A stretch of 64,000 nt of DNA from Teredinibacter franksiae (GCF_014218805.1 NZ_JACJUV010000001.1:248001-312000), one strand, 5' to 3'. Positions 18,968-28,867 are shown, counted from the first letter of the stretch. Numbers and translations: made by a program. Notes: generated by a model from the letters alone, not told the origin.

Positions 18968-19225
18968 TTAGTGAAGCGTATTATCTAAAGGGGTTTCTTG
19001 CTCTTGCCCATGACCCTCTTCAACTACCTCTTCCTGAATATCGCTTGCAGCTTCAAGGCCAGCTTCTATCATGGCTTTTGCCACATCAAATTTTGCTTCA
19101 TTCAAAAAGTAAAGTGACTCTTCGGAAAACTTAATTAGCACCAAAGGCTCTGAGCCCTCGGCATCTGCACGCTGCAATGCGATATCGCCATTTTCCAATT
19201 CTACAATTTCATACAATGTCGACAT
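18968..19225 (-). CDS. Conserved small protein of the lexA-topA region
   Basis: An 85-residue acidic protein beginning MSTLYEIVELENGDIALQRAD with LVLIKFSEESLYFLNEAKFDVAKAMIEAGLEAA. From memory this resembles a hypothetical protein found at the same place (between sulA and topA) in Pseudomonas, which also starts MSTLYE; that is why the ATG at 19225 is preferred over the ATG at 19273. No signal peptide, membrane helix or known domain. The C-terminus is a Glu/Gln-rich tail. Function unknown. Confidence 0.78.
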   Translation of the reverse strand: MSTLYEIVELENGDIALQRADAEGSEPLVLIKFSEESLYFLNEAKFDVAKAMIEAGLEAASDIQEEVVEEGHGQEQETPLDNTLH

Positions 19226-19306
19226 GCGATCCACTAACTCTATCTGCCGGTTAATTCGTTTACTGGCACGCATTATACCACTAGAGCAAAGGCTTAAGTA
19301 TCGCGT

Positions 19307-19813
19307 TTATTGCTCGATCGATAGATCTCTGTGGCGAGTCACAATTTGCTGAAAGGACTCAAGAATTTGGCCAAGTATGCGAACATCCACTGAATCCCAG
19401 CCTATTGGCCGTTGCTCGGCAGTGCTTGCAATGAGGCCGTTGCCACCAATTCTATCACCAGCCTGGGCAAGCCCAGATTCAGCCAAAGGCACTTCAGTGC
19501 AGGAATTGGCAAGGCTTAACAAATCGTTCAACCAGGAACCCGCATCACCTAAATACAACCTCAGTTCCTGCAGTCGAAAATCGACCGTTGTATCGAGAGC
19601 CGCCAGCCGTTGAGCGAAACCACCTCCTGAGCCTGAAGACCGTGGAGTAATCTCTGAAAGGTAGCAATCCAGCGCACATGACAACTGGAGGACGGCCGCC
19701 TGCATGCAGCTCTGCCGACTGAGGGCGCTAGGCCCCTGCTCGGCGACATCTAACTGCCAGCGGGAAAATACCAGCTGCCTGTCCACACTCCTTCGATAAT
19801 CTTCTGCAGACAT
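19307..19813 (-). CDS. Conserved helical protein of unknown function (DUF6586-like)
   Basis: A 168-residue, mostly helical, soluble protein starting MSAEDYRRSVDRQLVFSRWQLD. Its place directly downstream of topA and its style match a Pseudomonas hypothetical protein that I recall as DUF6586. A Ser/Gly run (SSGSGGG, about 60-66) interrupts two helical halves. The frame has a TTG just before the ATG at 19813; the ATG is used. It starts 13 nt after the topA stop, so it is probably in the topA transcript. No function can be assigned. Confidence 0.72.
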   Translation of the reverse strand: MSAEDYRRSVDRQLVFSRWQLDVAEQGPSALSRQSCMQAAVLQLSCALDCYLSEITPRSSGSGGGFAQRLAALDTTVDFRLQELRLYLGDAGSWLNDLLSLANSCTEVPLAESGLAQAGDRIGGNGLIASTAEQRPIGWDSVDVRILGQILESFQQIVTRHRDLSIEQ

Positions 19814-19825
19814 CAAGCAGCCACT

Positions 19826-22522
19826 TTATTTTTTGGCTTTCTTAACGGCTGCTTTGCGCTTTGGCGCGACCTTCTTCTTCGCCGCTGCTTTTGCCGTTAC
19901 AACCCACTTACCGTTTTCATAAAACGCTTTCCAGCCCGACGCTTTGCCATCAACTTCAGATTGAACATACTGCTCTTTAGTTTTACGACTATAGCGTACG
20001 AGAGTGTCGACACCATTGTCGTCTTGCGCTGGGGCAGAAAAGAGAAAATCGTATTTAGGGTCGATCTCTTCTTTATGAGGGAGCAACTCCTTAACAAACG
20101 GCGCCCGCGTTTCCCGATTCTTAGGGAATTGGCTTGCTGCCAGAAATAATCCACTAGCGCCATCGCGGAGCACGTAATGATCGTCGACTTTCTCGCAAAT
20201 CAGCTCGGGCATATCCACCGGGTCCATTTTAGGGGGGGCAGCCTCACCACTTCTCAATAATTTACGCGTATTTTTACATTCGTCGCTGGTACAACCAAAA
20301 TATTTACCAAAACGACCAGACTTGAGCTGCATATCGCTAGCACACTTATCACACTCAATTACCGGGCCATCGTACCCGCGAATTTTGAACGTCCCCAGCT
20401 CAACATCATAACCATCACAATCTGGATTACGACCACAGATATGCAATTTTCGCGTTTCATCCAGTAGATAGCTGTCCATCGCGGTATTACAGGTTTTACA
20501 ACGGTGCTTCTGCCGCAGCTGGCGAGATTCGGCTTCTTCGTCGTCGTCGACGTTAACGGCTTCATCACCCGAAACAAGGTTCATTGTATTTTTACAGCGC
20601 TCTTTCGGTGGCAACGCATAACCGGAACAACCCAAGAATACACCCGTACTACCGGTACGAATTTGCATTTTACGACCGCAATTTGAGCAGTCGATATCGG
20701 TTTCAACAGGCTCATTTCGGCGCATACCATCTTCGCCATTTTGAGCCTGCTCAAGCTTAACCGTAAAATCGCTGTAGAACTCATTAAGTAACTCCAGCCA
20801 GTCTTTTCGCCCGTCGGCCACACCGTCGAGAGACTGCTCCATATTCGCGGTAAAGCTGTAGTCCATCAGGTCGCTAAAGCTTTCTACTAGTCGCTCGGTA
20901 ACAATGTCGCCCATTTTATTGGCGTAAAATCGACGATTTTCCACATGCACATAGCCACGATCCTGGATCGTGGAAATAATGGCCGCATAGGTCGAGGGGC
21001 GCCCTATTCCGCGCTTTTCCAACTCTTTAACCAAGCTAGCTTCGGTATATCGCGCGGAAGGTTTGGTGAAATGTTGAGTAGGAAGCAACTGGTGAAGGTT
21101 GAGCGTTTCACCCACTTTCACATCGGGAAGTATTGCATCCTCCTCTTTTTTGACGGTTGGCGGTATGACTCTCATGAAGCCATCAAAGCGAATAACGCGT
21201 CCACGCGCGCGCAACTCGTAATCACCCGACGTTACTACCAGCGAACTGGAGGTGAATTCAGCGGGTGTCATCTGGCAGGCAACAAATTGATTCCAGATTA
21301 GCGTGTAAAGGCGTTCAGCATCCCGCTCCATACCTTTTAACTGAACAGGTCGTAACGTGACATCAGACGGCCGGATAGCTTCGTGAGCTTCGTGAGCTTC
21401 CTGAGCGCCATCCTTACTGGAGTAAACGTTGGGGCTCTCCGGCAGATACTTATCGCCATACTCCTGCTGCACGAAGTCTCTACAGGCCTCTACGGCGTCC
21501 TTACTTAGATTGGTGGAGTCTGTACGCATGTAGGTGATGTAGCCCGCCTCGTATAAACGCTGGGCCATCATCATGGTTTTTTTCACCCCATAGCCAAGAC
21601 GGGTAGACGCCGCCTGCTGAAGGGTGGAGGTAATGAATGGCGCACTGGGCTTGGATTTAGTTGGCTTATCTTCACGCTCGGTTACCGAATAACCGGTTTC
21701 TCCAAGAGCCGCTGTTGCCGTCATTGCCTGTTGTTCGCTTACCGGCTTGAAGGCGCTCCCTTGAAATTTTCTGACCTCGTATTTGGCTCGTTCGCCCTTG
21801 GCTGTGTCTAGCTCAGCTTTAATCTCCCAGTATTCCTCTGGGATAAATGCACGAATTTCACCCTCACGCTCGCTCACCAATCGAACGGCTACAGACTGAA
21901 CTCGCCCGGCGGAAAGCCCACGCGCAATTTTTTCCCACAGTAGCGGCGAGACCATATAGCCCACCACCCGGTCGAGAAAGCGGCGAGCTTGCTGTGCATT
22001 CACACGCGCAATATCGAGGCGCCCAGGCTCTTTGAAGGCCTCTTGAATAGCGGACTTAGTGATTTCGTTGAAGACTACACGACGGTATCGGTCCGAGTCG
22101 CCGCCAATGGCTTCACGCAGGTGCCAGGCAATGGCTTCTCCCTCACGATCCAAATCCGTCGCCAGATATATTTGATCTGCCTCTTCGGCCAATTTGCGTA
22201 ACTCGGCAACAACTTTTTCTTTGCCAGGCAAAATTTCGTAATGCGCCTGCCATTCGTTATCTGGATCTACGCCCATGCGTTTGACCAGCTGCTCCCGCGA
22301 CTTGTTCTTTTTGTGTATCGCTTTTTCTTCCGGCGACATTTTTCGAGTGAGAGCCGCCTGCTTCGCTCTAGCTTTCGCATCGACCGGTGTTTTGGAAGAC
22401 CCGCTCGTGGGCAAATCCCGAATATGCCCAACACTCGACTTAACTACATACTGGTTTCCCAGATATTTGTTAATCGTTTTCGCCTTTGCAGGTGACTCCA
22501 CAATAACAAGCGATTTCCCCAT
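19826..22522 (-). CDS. topA: DNA topoisomerase I
   Basis: An 898-residue type IA topoisomerase that relaxes negative supercoils. The Toprim domain has DLDREGEA (123-130), and the catalytic tyrosine is Tyr331 in YMRTDS. Three C-terminal zinc-ribbon modules carry Cys clusters starting CSNC, CKTC and CDKC, followed by a Lys/Ala-rich tail. Between Toprim start and the rest lies the long charged insertion (about 43-90) seen in pseudomonad-type TopA. The conserved [10 protein letters not shown] motif here reads [13 protein letters not shown] because of a 9-bp tandem repeat (21377-21403), a local three-residue expansion. Confidence 0.98.
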   Translation of the reverse strand: MGKSLVIVESPAKAKTINKYLGNQYVVKSSVGHIRDLPTSGSSKTPVDAKARAKQAALTRKMSPEEKAIHKKNKSREQLVKRMGVDPDNEWQAHYEILPGKEKVVAELRKLAEEADQIYLATDLDREGEAIAWHLREAIGGDSDRYRRVVFNEITKSAIQEAFKEPGRLDIARVNAQQARRFLDRVVGYMVSPLLWEKIARGLSAGRVQSVAVRLVSEREGEIRAFIPEEYWEIKAELDTAKGERAKYEVRKFQGSAFKPVSEQQAMTATAALGETGYSVTEREDKPTKSKPSAPFITSTLQQAASTRLGYGVKKTMMMAQRLYEAGYITYMRTDSTNLSKDAVEACRDFVQQEYGDKYLPESPNVYSSKDGAQEAHEAHEAIRPSDVTLRPVQLKGMERDAERLYTLIWNQFVACQMTPAEFTSSSLVVTSGDYELRARGRVIRFDGFMRVIPPTVKKEEDAILPDVKVGETLNLHQLLPTQHFTKPSARYTEASLVKELEKRGIGRPSTYAAIISTIQDRGYVHVENRRFYANKMGDIVTERLVESFSDLMDYSFTANMEQSLDGVADGRKDWLELLNEFYSDFTVKLEQAQNGEDGMRRNEPVETDIDCSNCGRKMQIRTGSTGVFLGCSGYALPPKERCKNTMNLVSGDEAVNVDDDEEAESRQLRQKHRCKTCNTAMDSYLLDETRKLHICGRNPDCDGYDVELGTFKIRGYDGPVIECDKCASDMQLKSGRFGKYFGCTSDECKNTRKLLRSGEAAPPKMDPVDMPELICEKVDDHYVLRDGASGLFLAASQFPKNRETRAPFVKELLPHKEEIDPKYDFLFSAPAQDDNGVDTLVRYSRKTKEQYVQSEVDGKASGWKAFYENGKWVVTAKAAAKKKVAPKRKAAVKKAKK
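21377..21403 (-). repeat. Three tandem 9-bp units inside topA
   Basis: On the plus strand AGCTTCGTG occurs twice and AGCTTCCTG once, back to back and in frame. On the coding strand this yields the repeated tripeptide around residues 375-382 ([12 protein letters not shown]) where most TopA proteins have a single AHE. It is the kind of unit that can change copy number by replication slippage without breaking the frame. Confidence 0.8.
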
Positions 22523-22953
22523 GAGACCCTTCTTTTTAAGTTGGTGTGAATGCTGGCGCCAAAACCGCCTCTGCCAATCATTTCAAGTCGTTCCCGACCC
22601 AGAATGAGATTGACCCTCTTTTGCTGTGATTGCGCCACTGGTACCGATCAAAATATGTGCAGTGCGGCACCATAAACATATAAAGGTGCGCATATATAAG
22701 TCTTCGTTTTAATTCGGTCAAGCACCGAATGGAATACACTTGTAGAGATACATAAGATCGAACGGGTAAATAGTAGGGTGAGAGGTTAGGTAAAGCTTAC
22801 CCTGTATGTGATTGTTAAATAAAGCTTTATTGCTCACAAATACAAACAATACTGCCCTTCAACAGTAGCAATGAAACCATACAGACGCCAAAAATTGACT
22901 AAAATAAATTTTAGACGCAGTTAACTTTTTCTCTACTGGTTCAAACCATAAGC
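22523..22953. other. Divergent intergenic region upstream of topA
   Basis: 431 nt between topA (minus) and a membrane-protein gene (plus). It contains an inverted repeat ATTCGGT-N5-ACCGAAT at 22712-22730 and two related palindromes at 22789-22831. Many T/A-rich stretches could be promoter elements, but none is clearly best. No RNA gene was recognised. Confidence 0.45.
22789..22831. repeat. Pair of AAGCTT-centred palindromes
   Basis: GGTAAAGCTTACC (22789-22801, 5-bp arms) and the perfect 14-bp palindrome AATAAAGCTTTATT (22818-22831) share the core TAAAGCTT. Their centres are about 30 bp apart, close to three helical turns, so two dimers would bind on the same face of the DNA. They lie in the gap between topA and the divergent gene, where an operator would be expected. 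No known consensus is matched. Confidence 0.4.
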
Positions 22954-23721
22954 ATGTCTACTCTCACTTTGCTCGTCGGATGTCTCGCTCTCGCTTTTCT
23001 TTCGCTCATTATCGTTAGCGCTGCGAACCAGCGCCAAACCCGATCAAGGTTAATAAACCGAAAAGTACACCAAATGAAGAGAAGAATTGATGAGCTTGAA
23101 GAGCTAGCAGCAACGGTAGACACGCTTACAGAATCGCCCAGCATAGCAGAGCATATAAACGATGAAGCCATCGAAATGATCGGTGCAATGATGCGTCTTG
23201 AACCCAACAGTCAAACGCTGTCTGTCACCCTTCAAAACGCTGAGCAACTTGCCGACACCTACCGTAATCACTCTCGTCCCCGGGAAATTTATCGTTTACA
23301 GCGCAGCGATGCAGGTATAGCGCGCACCCTATATATGCTCAATGATACTGGGCGGATCCTGCGTAAACGACAGGCCGCAGGTAAGCTTGATATTGCCCAA
23401 ATGGAATCTCTGATACTCGAATTAAGCTGGACTCATATTATGGTTGGTGTCGTCAGCAACGTTGCCCAAGGGCATCAGTCGCTAAACCGAGGAGATGTAC
23501 TTAAGGCGTACGCTTTTTACAAAAAAGCGCAGCAAGTTGCGATGCAGTCGAGCAACAGCGACGACAAAAGGCAAGAACTTATAAAAGAGCTGTCTGATAT
23601 GTTATCGAATAAACGTAAAGCGCTCTCACCAAGCCTAATGCCAGAAGCAGAATTTAACCCAACTAAAGACACCGAATCACTGCCGCAAAATCTTCCGATC
23701 AATCAGCAGTTTGGGGCGTAG
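22954..23721 (+). CDS. Membrane-anchored helical protein of unknown function
   Basis: A 255-residue protein with one N-terminal membrane helix (about 4-23) followed by a basic segment (QRQTRSRLINRKVHQMKRR), which places the rest in the cytoplasm. The remainder is nearly all helical, with coiled-coil character at 30-60 and a repeat-like segment around 175-215 (VLKAYAFYKKAQQVAM) reminiscent of a TPR. The Pro-rich C-terminus looks disordered. No family recognised. Its 3' end overlaps the convergent gene by 23 nt. Confidence 0.75.
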   Translation: MSTLTLLVGCLALAFLSLIIVSAANQRQTRSRLINRKVHQMKRRIDELEELAATVDTLTESPSIAEHINDEAIEMIGAMMRLEPNSQTLSVTLQNAEQLADTYRNHSRPREIYRLQRSDAGIARTLYMLNDTGRILRKRQAAGKLDIAQMESLILELSWTHIMVGVVSNVAQGHQSLNRGDVLKAYAFYKKAQQVAMQSSNSDDKRQELIKELSDMLSNKRKALSPSLMPEAEFNPTKDTESLPQNLPINQQFGA

Positions 23722-24232
23722 AAACACTTTGCTCGTAAAGCCAATAAAGTTGTGACTCCATGAATGCTAGGCAAGCGCTAGCTGAGTCCTCCCAGCGCGC
23801 CTCGCGCTGCCAACAGGCTTCTGTCCAATAGAGAACGACACTGTGAGGCGTTACCTCTACCGCTCGTATCGGTGCTGGCAACGAGGGTAGCCATTCAATC
23901 AGTCTCGCCGTAACGGCCTTACTAGCACGGGGCTCCCCTATCCAGTCCCAATCGGCAATCAGGTTTATTTCGTGCTCTAGGCTCTGCCGACCAACACACC
24001 AAGGTTGTGGCGCACGATCCACCTGAGCAGAGTCAACAGCCATACTGTACAACGCAAGCTGCCGGGGTTCTCCACCGGCTGGATTTTGCCCAAGGTGCAC
24101 GCGCAAACCTTGCTTGGCCGCCAGCGTACGTAAACGCGCGAGCCGTCGCTGACGCTGGCTCGGCTGGATCATCATAATCGGGCCGATAATCATTGCAGAG
24201 ACAAGAAAAACCGCAAATATGGTGGTCCACAT
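23699..24232 (-). CDS. Membrane protein of unknown function
   Basis: A 177-residue protein with one N-terminal membrane helix (about 4-24) and an Arg-rich segment after it, so the body should be cytoplasmic. The rest has many Trp residues and includes WCVGRQSLEHEINL and WLPSLPAPIRAVEVTPHSVVLYW. I do not recognise the family. The 3' end overlaps the plus-strand gene ending at 23721 by 23 nt, so the two transcripts are complementary at their ends. The divergent universal stress gene starts 90 nt upstream. Confidence 0.72.
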   Translation of the reverse strand: MWTTIFAVFLVSAMIIGPIMMIQPSQRQRRLARLRTLAAKQGLRVHLGQNPAGGEPRQLALYSMAVDSAQVDRAPQPWCVGRQSLEHEINLIADWDWIGEPRASKAVTARLIEWLPSLPAPIRAVEVTPHSVVLYWTEACWQREARWEDSASACLAFMESQLYWLYEQSVSTPQTAD

Positions 24233-24321
24233 AGTTATTCACTCAACCTCATCTGTACACGATCTATAATATTAACAGCAGTGTGATCATTTCTTCTCTT
24301 TAACCCCGAATAGGAGGCGCT

Positions 24322-24753
24322 ATGACAGGCTATAAACATATTCTGGTTGGTTTAGACCTCTCAACTGACTGTGCACAGATACTAAACAAGGCTGCGGAAA
24401 TCGCCAACGTATGCAATGCCGACATCAGCATTGCGCACATCGTCGAACCCTTGGCGTTTGCCTATGGCGGTGATGTGCCCATAGACCTTACCGAAGCTCA
24501 AGCCCTCATGGAGCAACAAGCCAAAACTCGACTCGCAAAGATTGTGGATGAGGTTAAACTCACCCCGAAAGATCAGTTTGTGGGTATCGGCCAGGCCGCT
24601 ACAGAACTCCACCGTTTAGCAGAAGATCGGGCAATTGACTTGATTGTGGTGGGCAGTCACGGCCGCCATGGTCTTGCGCTACTCTTTGGCTCTATCACTA
24701 AAGGCGTTGTCCAAAATGCATCTTGCGACGTGCTCGCGGTTCGGGTGCAATGA
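24322..24753 (+). CDS. Universal stress protein, UspA family
   Basis: A single 143-residue Usp domain starting YKHILVGLDLS. The ATP-binding type motif G-x2-G-x9-G-S/T is present as GSHGRHGLALLFGSITKGV (about 112-130), suggesting a nucleotide-binding subclass. A strong ribosome binding site (AGGAGG, 6 nt before ATG) supports the start. Universal stress proteins accumulate in growth arrest and stress; the precise role is unknown here. It is convergent with uup, with only 13 nt between stop codons. Confidence 0.93.
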   Translation: MTGYKHILVGLDLSTDCAQILNKAAEIANVCNADISIAHIVEPLAFAYGGDVPIDLTEAQALMEQQAKTRLAKIVDEVKLTPKDQFVGIGQAATELHRLAEDRAIDLIVVGSHGRHGLALLFGSITKGVVQNASCDVLAVRVQ

Positions 24754-24766
24754 GTTTTTTGCAGGG

Positions 24767-26674
24767 CTACAAGCCCTGCAATGCTTCTAACTCTTCCCAG
24801 CGTTCGTAACGGCTAGCCAGCCGGGCTTCAGATTCCGAAAGCTTTTCCAAGGTTGCATTCACTTTTTCTTGCGGCTGCTGATAAAAAGCTGCATCGGAGA
24901 CCTCTTTTGAAAGCACCTCCAGCTTGGCTTCTAACTTTTCCAGCTCCGCAGGCAGCGCCTCCAGCTCTCGCTGAAGTTTATAGCTAAGCTTCTTGCCCGC
25001 TTTTTGAGGCTTTACCGACCCAGGCTTAGCTGTGGCCTGCGCTACAGCATCCCTTTGCGCTTTTGCCTGGGCTCCGTCCTGCTCCGGCCATACGCCACCC
25101 TGCCTCACCCAGTCGTCGTAACCGCCTACATATTCACGTACAGCGCCTGCGCCCTCAAAGGCAATGGTAGAAGTAACGACGTTGTCGAGAAACTGACGAT
25201 CGTGGCTTACCAGCAGCAAAGTCCCCGTGTATTCCACCAAGATAGATTCCAGTAACTCCAACGTTTCTGCATCAAGGTCGTTTGTTGGTTCGTCCATTAC
25301 GAGCAAATTACTGGGCTTGCTGAACAATTTGGCCAGTAAAATACGATTTCGCTCGCCACCCGACAGTGTTTTTATCGGTGTTCGTGAACGCTCGCCGCTG
25401 AACAGAAAGTCTTGCAAATAAGACATGATATGACGCGGACGGCCATTAATTTCGATGCTATCACGCCCCTCACTGATATTGTCTATAGCGCTTTTTTCCA
25501 GGTCCAGCTGATCACGCATCTGATCAAAATAGGCAACACTAAGCTTGGTTCCTAAACGAATTTTGCCCTGCTGTGGTTCCAGGTCACCAAGAATAATTTT
25601 TAGCAGCGTGCTTTTGCCAATACCGTTTGGCCCGATCAACCCAATTTTGTCACCGCGCACTATGGTAGAGCTAAACTGTTGAATAATGGTTTTGTCTGGC
25701 CAGGCGAAACTGATATTTTCCATTTGCGCTACTAGCTTTCCGGAAACAGTATCGCCACCATGCTCAATTCGAGCGCTACCGAGCTGCTCTCTGCGCTGCC
25801 CACGCTCATCGCGCATTTTTTCAAGCGCTCTTACTCGGCCCTCATTGCGAGTACGGCGCGCTTTAATTCCCTGCCGAATCCAGACTTCTTCCTGAGCTAG
25901 CTTTTTGTCAAACAGTGCGTTTTGTCTGTCTTCAGCATCTAATTGCTGTTGCTTGAACACCAAAAAGCCTTCGTAGTCACCGTTCCAAACACGTAAAATT
26001 CCTCGGTCGAGCTCCCCTACTTTATTCGCTACTGCGCGGAGAAAAGCGCGATCGTGGGTAATAAACACAATAGCCCCGGCGAAACTCTGTAGCTGCTGCT
26101 CCAGCCATTTAATAGCGGCAATATCGAGATGGTTTGTGGGCTCATCTAGCAATAAAATGTCAGGCTGACTCACCAGCGCCTGCGCTAACGCAACTCGCCG
26201 TCTCCAGCCCCCAGACAGCTGATTCATGCGTTGATCCGCATCGAGATCAAGGCGTGTGAGCACCTGTTCAATACGGGTTTGTAAACTCCAGCCATCGGCC
26301 GCTTCAATTCTATGCTGTACTCGTTCCAACTCTTGCATATTGGCATCTGCGCCTTGCATAACCAGCTTTTCGTAATCCGCTAGGTCTTGCCCTAGCGATG
26401 CCAAGCCTTGAGCGACAAAGTCGTAAACGCTGATATCCGTGGCCTCGGGCAACTCTTGCGCAAGGCTAGCTACGCGCTTGCCGTCGTCCAACCACAGCGA
26501 CCCAGAGTCTAGCTCTACCTTGCCCTCTACACATTTCAGCAGTGTTGACTTACCCACACCGTTGCGCCCAATGACACAAAGCCTGTCGCCTGCGTCCAGT
26601 TGCAACGAAAGGTCGTCAAATAAAATTTGCTCTCCATAGTGGAGGTGAGTGTTTTCCAGTTTGAAAAGTGGCAT
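24767..26674 (-). CDS. uup: ABC-F ATPase Uup
   Basis: A 635-residue soluble ATPase with two nucleotide-binding domains and no membrane segments. The first Walker A is GRNGVGKST (36-44) with signature LSGGWRRR, the second GPNGIGKST with signature LSGGERNR. The inter-domain linker is charged. A C-terminal coiled coil (KKLSYKLQRELEALPAELEKLEAKL) is the Uup-specific DNA/ribosome-binding domain and separates it from EttA or YheS. Uup is linked to ribosome function and to suppressing precise transposon excision. The ATG at 26674 is preferred to the TTG directly before it. Confidence 0.93.
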   Translation of the reverse strand: MPLFKLENTHLHYGEQILFDDLSLQLDAGDRLCVIGRNGVGKSTLLKCVEGKVELDSGSLWLDDGKRVASLAQELPEATDISVYDFVAQGLASLGQDLADYEKLVMQGADANMQELERVQHRIEAADGWSLQTRIEQVLTRLDLDADQRMNQLSGGWRRRVALAQALVSQPDILLLDEPTNHLDIAAIKWLEQQLQSFAGAIVFITHDRAFLRAVANKVGELDRGILRVWNGDYEGFLVFKQQQLDAEDRQNALFDKKLAQEEVWIRQGIKARRTRNEGRVRALEKMRDERGQRREQLGSARIEHGGDTVSGKLVAQMENISFAWPDKTIIQQFSSTIVRGDKIGLIGPNGIGKSTLLKIILGDLEPQQGKIRLGTKLSVAYFDQMRDQLDLEKSAIDNISEGRDSIEINGRPRHIMSYLQDFLFSGERSRTPIKTLSGGERNRILLAKLFSKPSNLLVMDEPTNDLDAETLELLESILVEYTGTLLLVSHDRQFLDNVVTSTIAFEGAGAVREYVGGYDDWVRQGGVWPEQDGAQAKAQRDAVAQATAKPGSVKPQKAGKKLSYKLQRELEALPAELEKLEAKLEVLSKEVSDAAFYQQPQEKVNATLEKLSESEARLASRYERWEELEALQGL

Positions 26675-26854
26675 CAATATCTCGAATTAGTAGGCAAAGG
26701 GTATGAAACAAAGCAATCAGGGATAAAACCGGTTTGTTTATTCCAATTTGAAAGTAGCGAGGGCCGCTATTATAGGCAACACTTGTTTAGATGCTATGCA
26801 AATATGTTTAAATAGCAAATCTGCCAAGGGCCTGAGGGAAACGGCCTGGTAAAT

Positions 26855-28867
26855 ATGTTGTATATGAGAGCTGTTGTTTTGTACCTAAGTATTAAAGCCC
26901 TATATCGTTATTTCATGCTGTTTTTGCTTGCAGTCGCGCCAATTGCAGTAGCAAAACCAGAACAGGTAAAAGCCCCCGAGCAGCAAGTACCCCTCGAGCA
27001 GCAAGTACCCCTCGAGCAGCAACGCTATCACTACGAAATGGCGAAAACCGCCCTGAGTAAGGGTAACTGGCAACAGTTTACCTCCCATTACCAGCGCTTA
27101 GGTGATTATACGCTTACACCGTACCTTGATTACGCGTTAATCAAATACAATCTGCACAAGCTGGAATTCAGTGGGATCGATAAGTTCATACAGAACCACA
27201 AGGGCTCTTTCCTAGAAACACGACTAAGAGAACAACTTCTTTACACGCTTGCCGTTAAAAAACGCTGGAAGACCTACCTGAATTATTACGAGCCCTCCCT
27301 CAGCTCCGCCGAACTGGATTGTTACTGGCTGTATGCTCGTACTTTTGAACGCGACTTAGATGCCCTGAATGAAGTTGCCGAAATTTGGCAGAAAGGCCAC
27401 TCCCACCCAAAGGCCTGCGACCCGCTCTTCAATCGCTGGCGTCGTGCAGGGGGGCTAACCCAAGAAATTGCCTGGAATCGCTTCCACAATGCTATGAAAG
27501 ACGGCAATACAGGGCTGGCCCGCTACGTAAGTAGCTTTTTGGATGATGAGCACACGACCTACGCCGAACTTTACATGCGCGTCCACGGCTATCCTCACAT
27601 GCTTCGTAAGCAACGAACCTTCGCCGAGCAATCACTACCGATGCAGCAAATCATTGCCCATGGTATTCAACGTTACGCGCGTAAATCGCCAGAAGAAGCA
27701 TTGAAACTTTGGGTTGGCTATGAGGCACAACAACTATTCCCTACAGAGCTTAGCTCCGAAACCAAACTGTACCTAGCGACACGGCTTATCCGCAAAGGCA
27801 AAACCGATACCGCTGCGGCGATGATTGCAAACTCCCATGAGCTTAAACAAAACAACGTTATACATGCCTTAGTGCGTGAATCGTTAAAAACCCAGAGCTG
27901 GGATAAGGTACTCCATTGGCTGAATGCACTTTCGGAACAAGAGCGCTCACAGGACCGCTGGCAGTATTGGCGCGCCCGCGCCATGGGTGAGCTGGCATTG
28001 GTTGATCGAGACCATGGCAGCCCCGAGCAAATTTACTTAAAGCTTGCCAATAATCGTAGCTTTTACGGGTTTCTATCATCAGATCGTATGGGTAAATCTT
28101 ACTCTTTAGAGCATATTCCAGTCGAAATTAGCCCTAGTTCACTGCAAACAATGGAAGCCTTACCGGGCTTAAAGCGTGCACGTGAGCTCTGGCTAAAAGG
28201 CAACTTCGGTGAAGCTCAGGCGGAATGGATATTTACTACGCGGCATATGGGTTCAGACGACCTAGTAGCAGCGGGTGAACTCGCGCGACGCTGGGGCTGG
28301 TATAACAAGGGAATCAACGCCATGATCTCCGGTAACCTTTGGGATTACTTGAGTATTCGTTTTCCGCTCGCCTACGAAGATGAAGTGCACCAAATGTCGT
28401 CGCTCACCAGCGTGACACCCGATCTTATATTTGCGGTCGCACGCCAGGAAAGCGCATTCGCCGAAAACGCTCACTCCTCGGCCGGCGCCATGGGGCTCAT
28501 GCAGCTTATGCCTGCCACAGCGAAAAGCACAGCGCGAAAAAACGGCATTAAACACCGCAAACAGGACTTATTCGACCCCGTACACAATATTCGCCTCGGC
28601 AGCTTTTACCTCAACCAACTGCTTGATCAATACAACGGCAATCGCATACTCGCCGCTGCCGCTTATAACGCTGGTCCACACCGTGTAGACCGCTGGGTGG
28701 GTAAAAACCCACAGGATGTTGCCTTCGACATATGGATCGAAACCATCCCCTTTAAAGAAACCCGAGGTTACGTTCAAAACGTACTTTCGTTCTCTGTGAT
28801 CTATGGTTACCGCATGGGCAAACCCCGTAATTTGGTAAGCGAACTCGAAGCCAATAGCCTGCTCTAA
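26855..28867 (+). CDS. slt: Soluble lytic murein transglycosylase
   Basis: A 670-residue periplasmic enzyme of the Slt70 type. A signal peptide (about 1-33, ending AVAKP) is followed by a Gln/Glu/Pro segment with a perfect 18-bp repeat, then a long superhelical domain, then the lysozyme-like catalytic domain. The catalytic Glu is Glu532 in RQESAF, followed by GAMGLMQLMPATA and AAYNAGPHRVDRWV. It cleaves glycan strands to 1,6-anhydromuropeptides, which nagZ in this window helps recycle. A perfect 8-bp stem-loop (28856-28876) spans the stop codon without a following T-run. Confidence 0.95.
   Translation: MLYMRAVVLYLSIKALYRYFMLFLLAVAPIAVAKPEQVKAPEQQVPLEQQVPLEQQRYHYEMAKTALSKGNWQQFTSHYQRLGDYTLTPYLDYALIKYNLHKLEFSGIDKFIQNHKGSFLETRLREQLLYTLAVKKRWKTYLNYYEPSLSSAELDCYWLYARTFERDLDALNEVAEIWQKGHSHPKACDPLFNRWRRAGGLTQEIAWNRFHNAMKDGNTGLARYVSSFLDDEHTTYAELYMRVHGYPHMLRKQRTFAEQSLPMQQIIAHGIQRYARKSPEEALKLWVGYEAQQLFPTELSSETKLYLATRLIRKGKTDTAAAMIANSHELKQNNVIHALVRESLKTQSWDKVLHWLNALSEQERSQDRWQYWRARAMGELALVDRDHGSPEQIYLKLANNRSFYGFLSSDRMGKSYSLEHIPVEISPSSLQTMEALPGLKRARELWLKGNFGEAQAEWIFTTRHMGSDDLVAAGELARRWGWYNKGINAMISGNLWDYLSIRFPLAYEDEVHQMSSLTSVTPDLIFAVARQESAFAENAHSSAGAMGLMQLMPATAKSTARKNGIKHRKQDLFDPVHNIRLGSFYLNQLLDQYNGNRILAAAAYNAGPHRVDRWVGKNPQDVAFDIWIETIPFKETRGYVQNVLSFSVIYGYRMGKPRNLVSELEANSLL
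26978..27022 (+). repeat. 18-bp tandem repeat (2.5 copies) in slt
   Basis: GAGCAGCAAGTACCCCTC occurs twice with no mismatch (26978-26995 and 26996-27013) and again for its first 9 bases (to 27022). It encodes repeated EQQVPL just after the signal peptide, in a probably unstructured linker. Because the unit is a multiple of three, copy changes would keep the frame. Confidence 0.9.

Noticed and set aside
24757..24780. Hairpin TGCAGGGCT/AGCCCTGCA at the usp-uup junction as a terminator
   Set aside because: The T-run is on the wrong side for uup and the stem overlaps the last uup codons; on the plus strand no T-run follows the stem.
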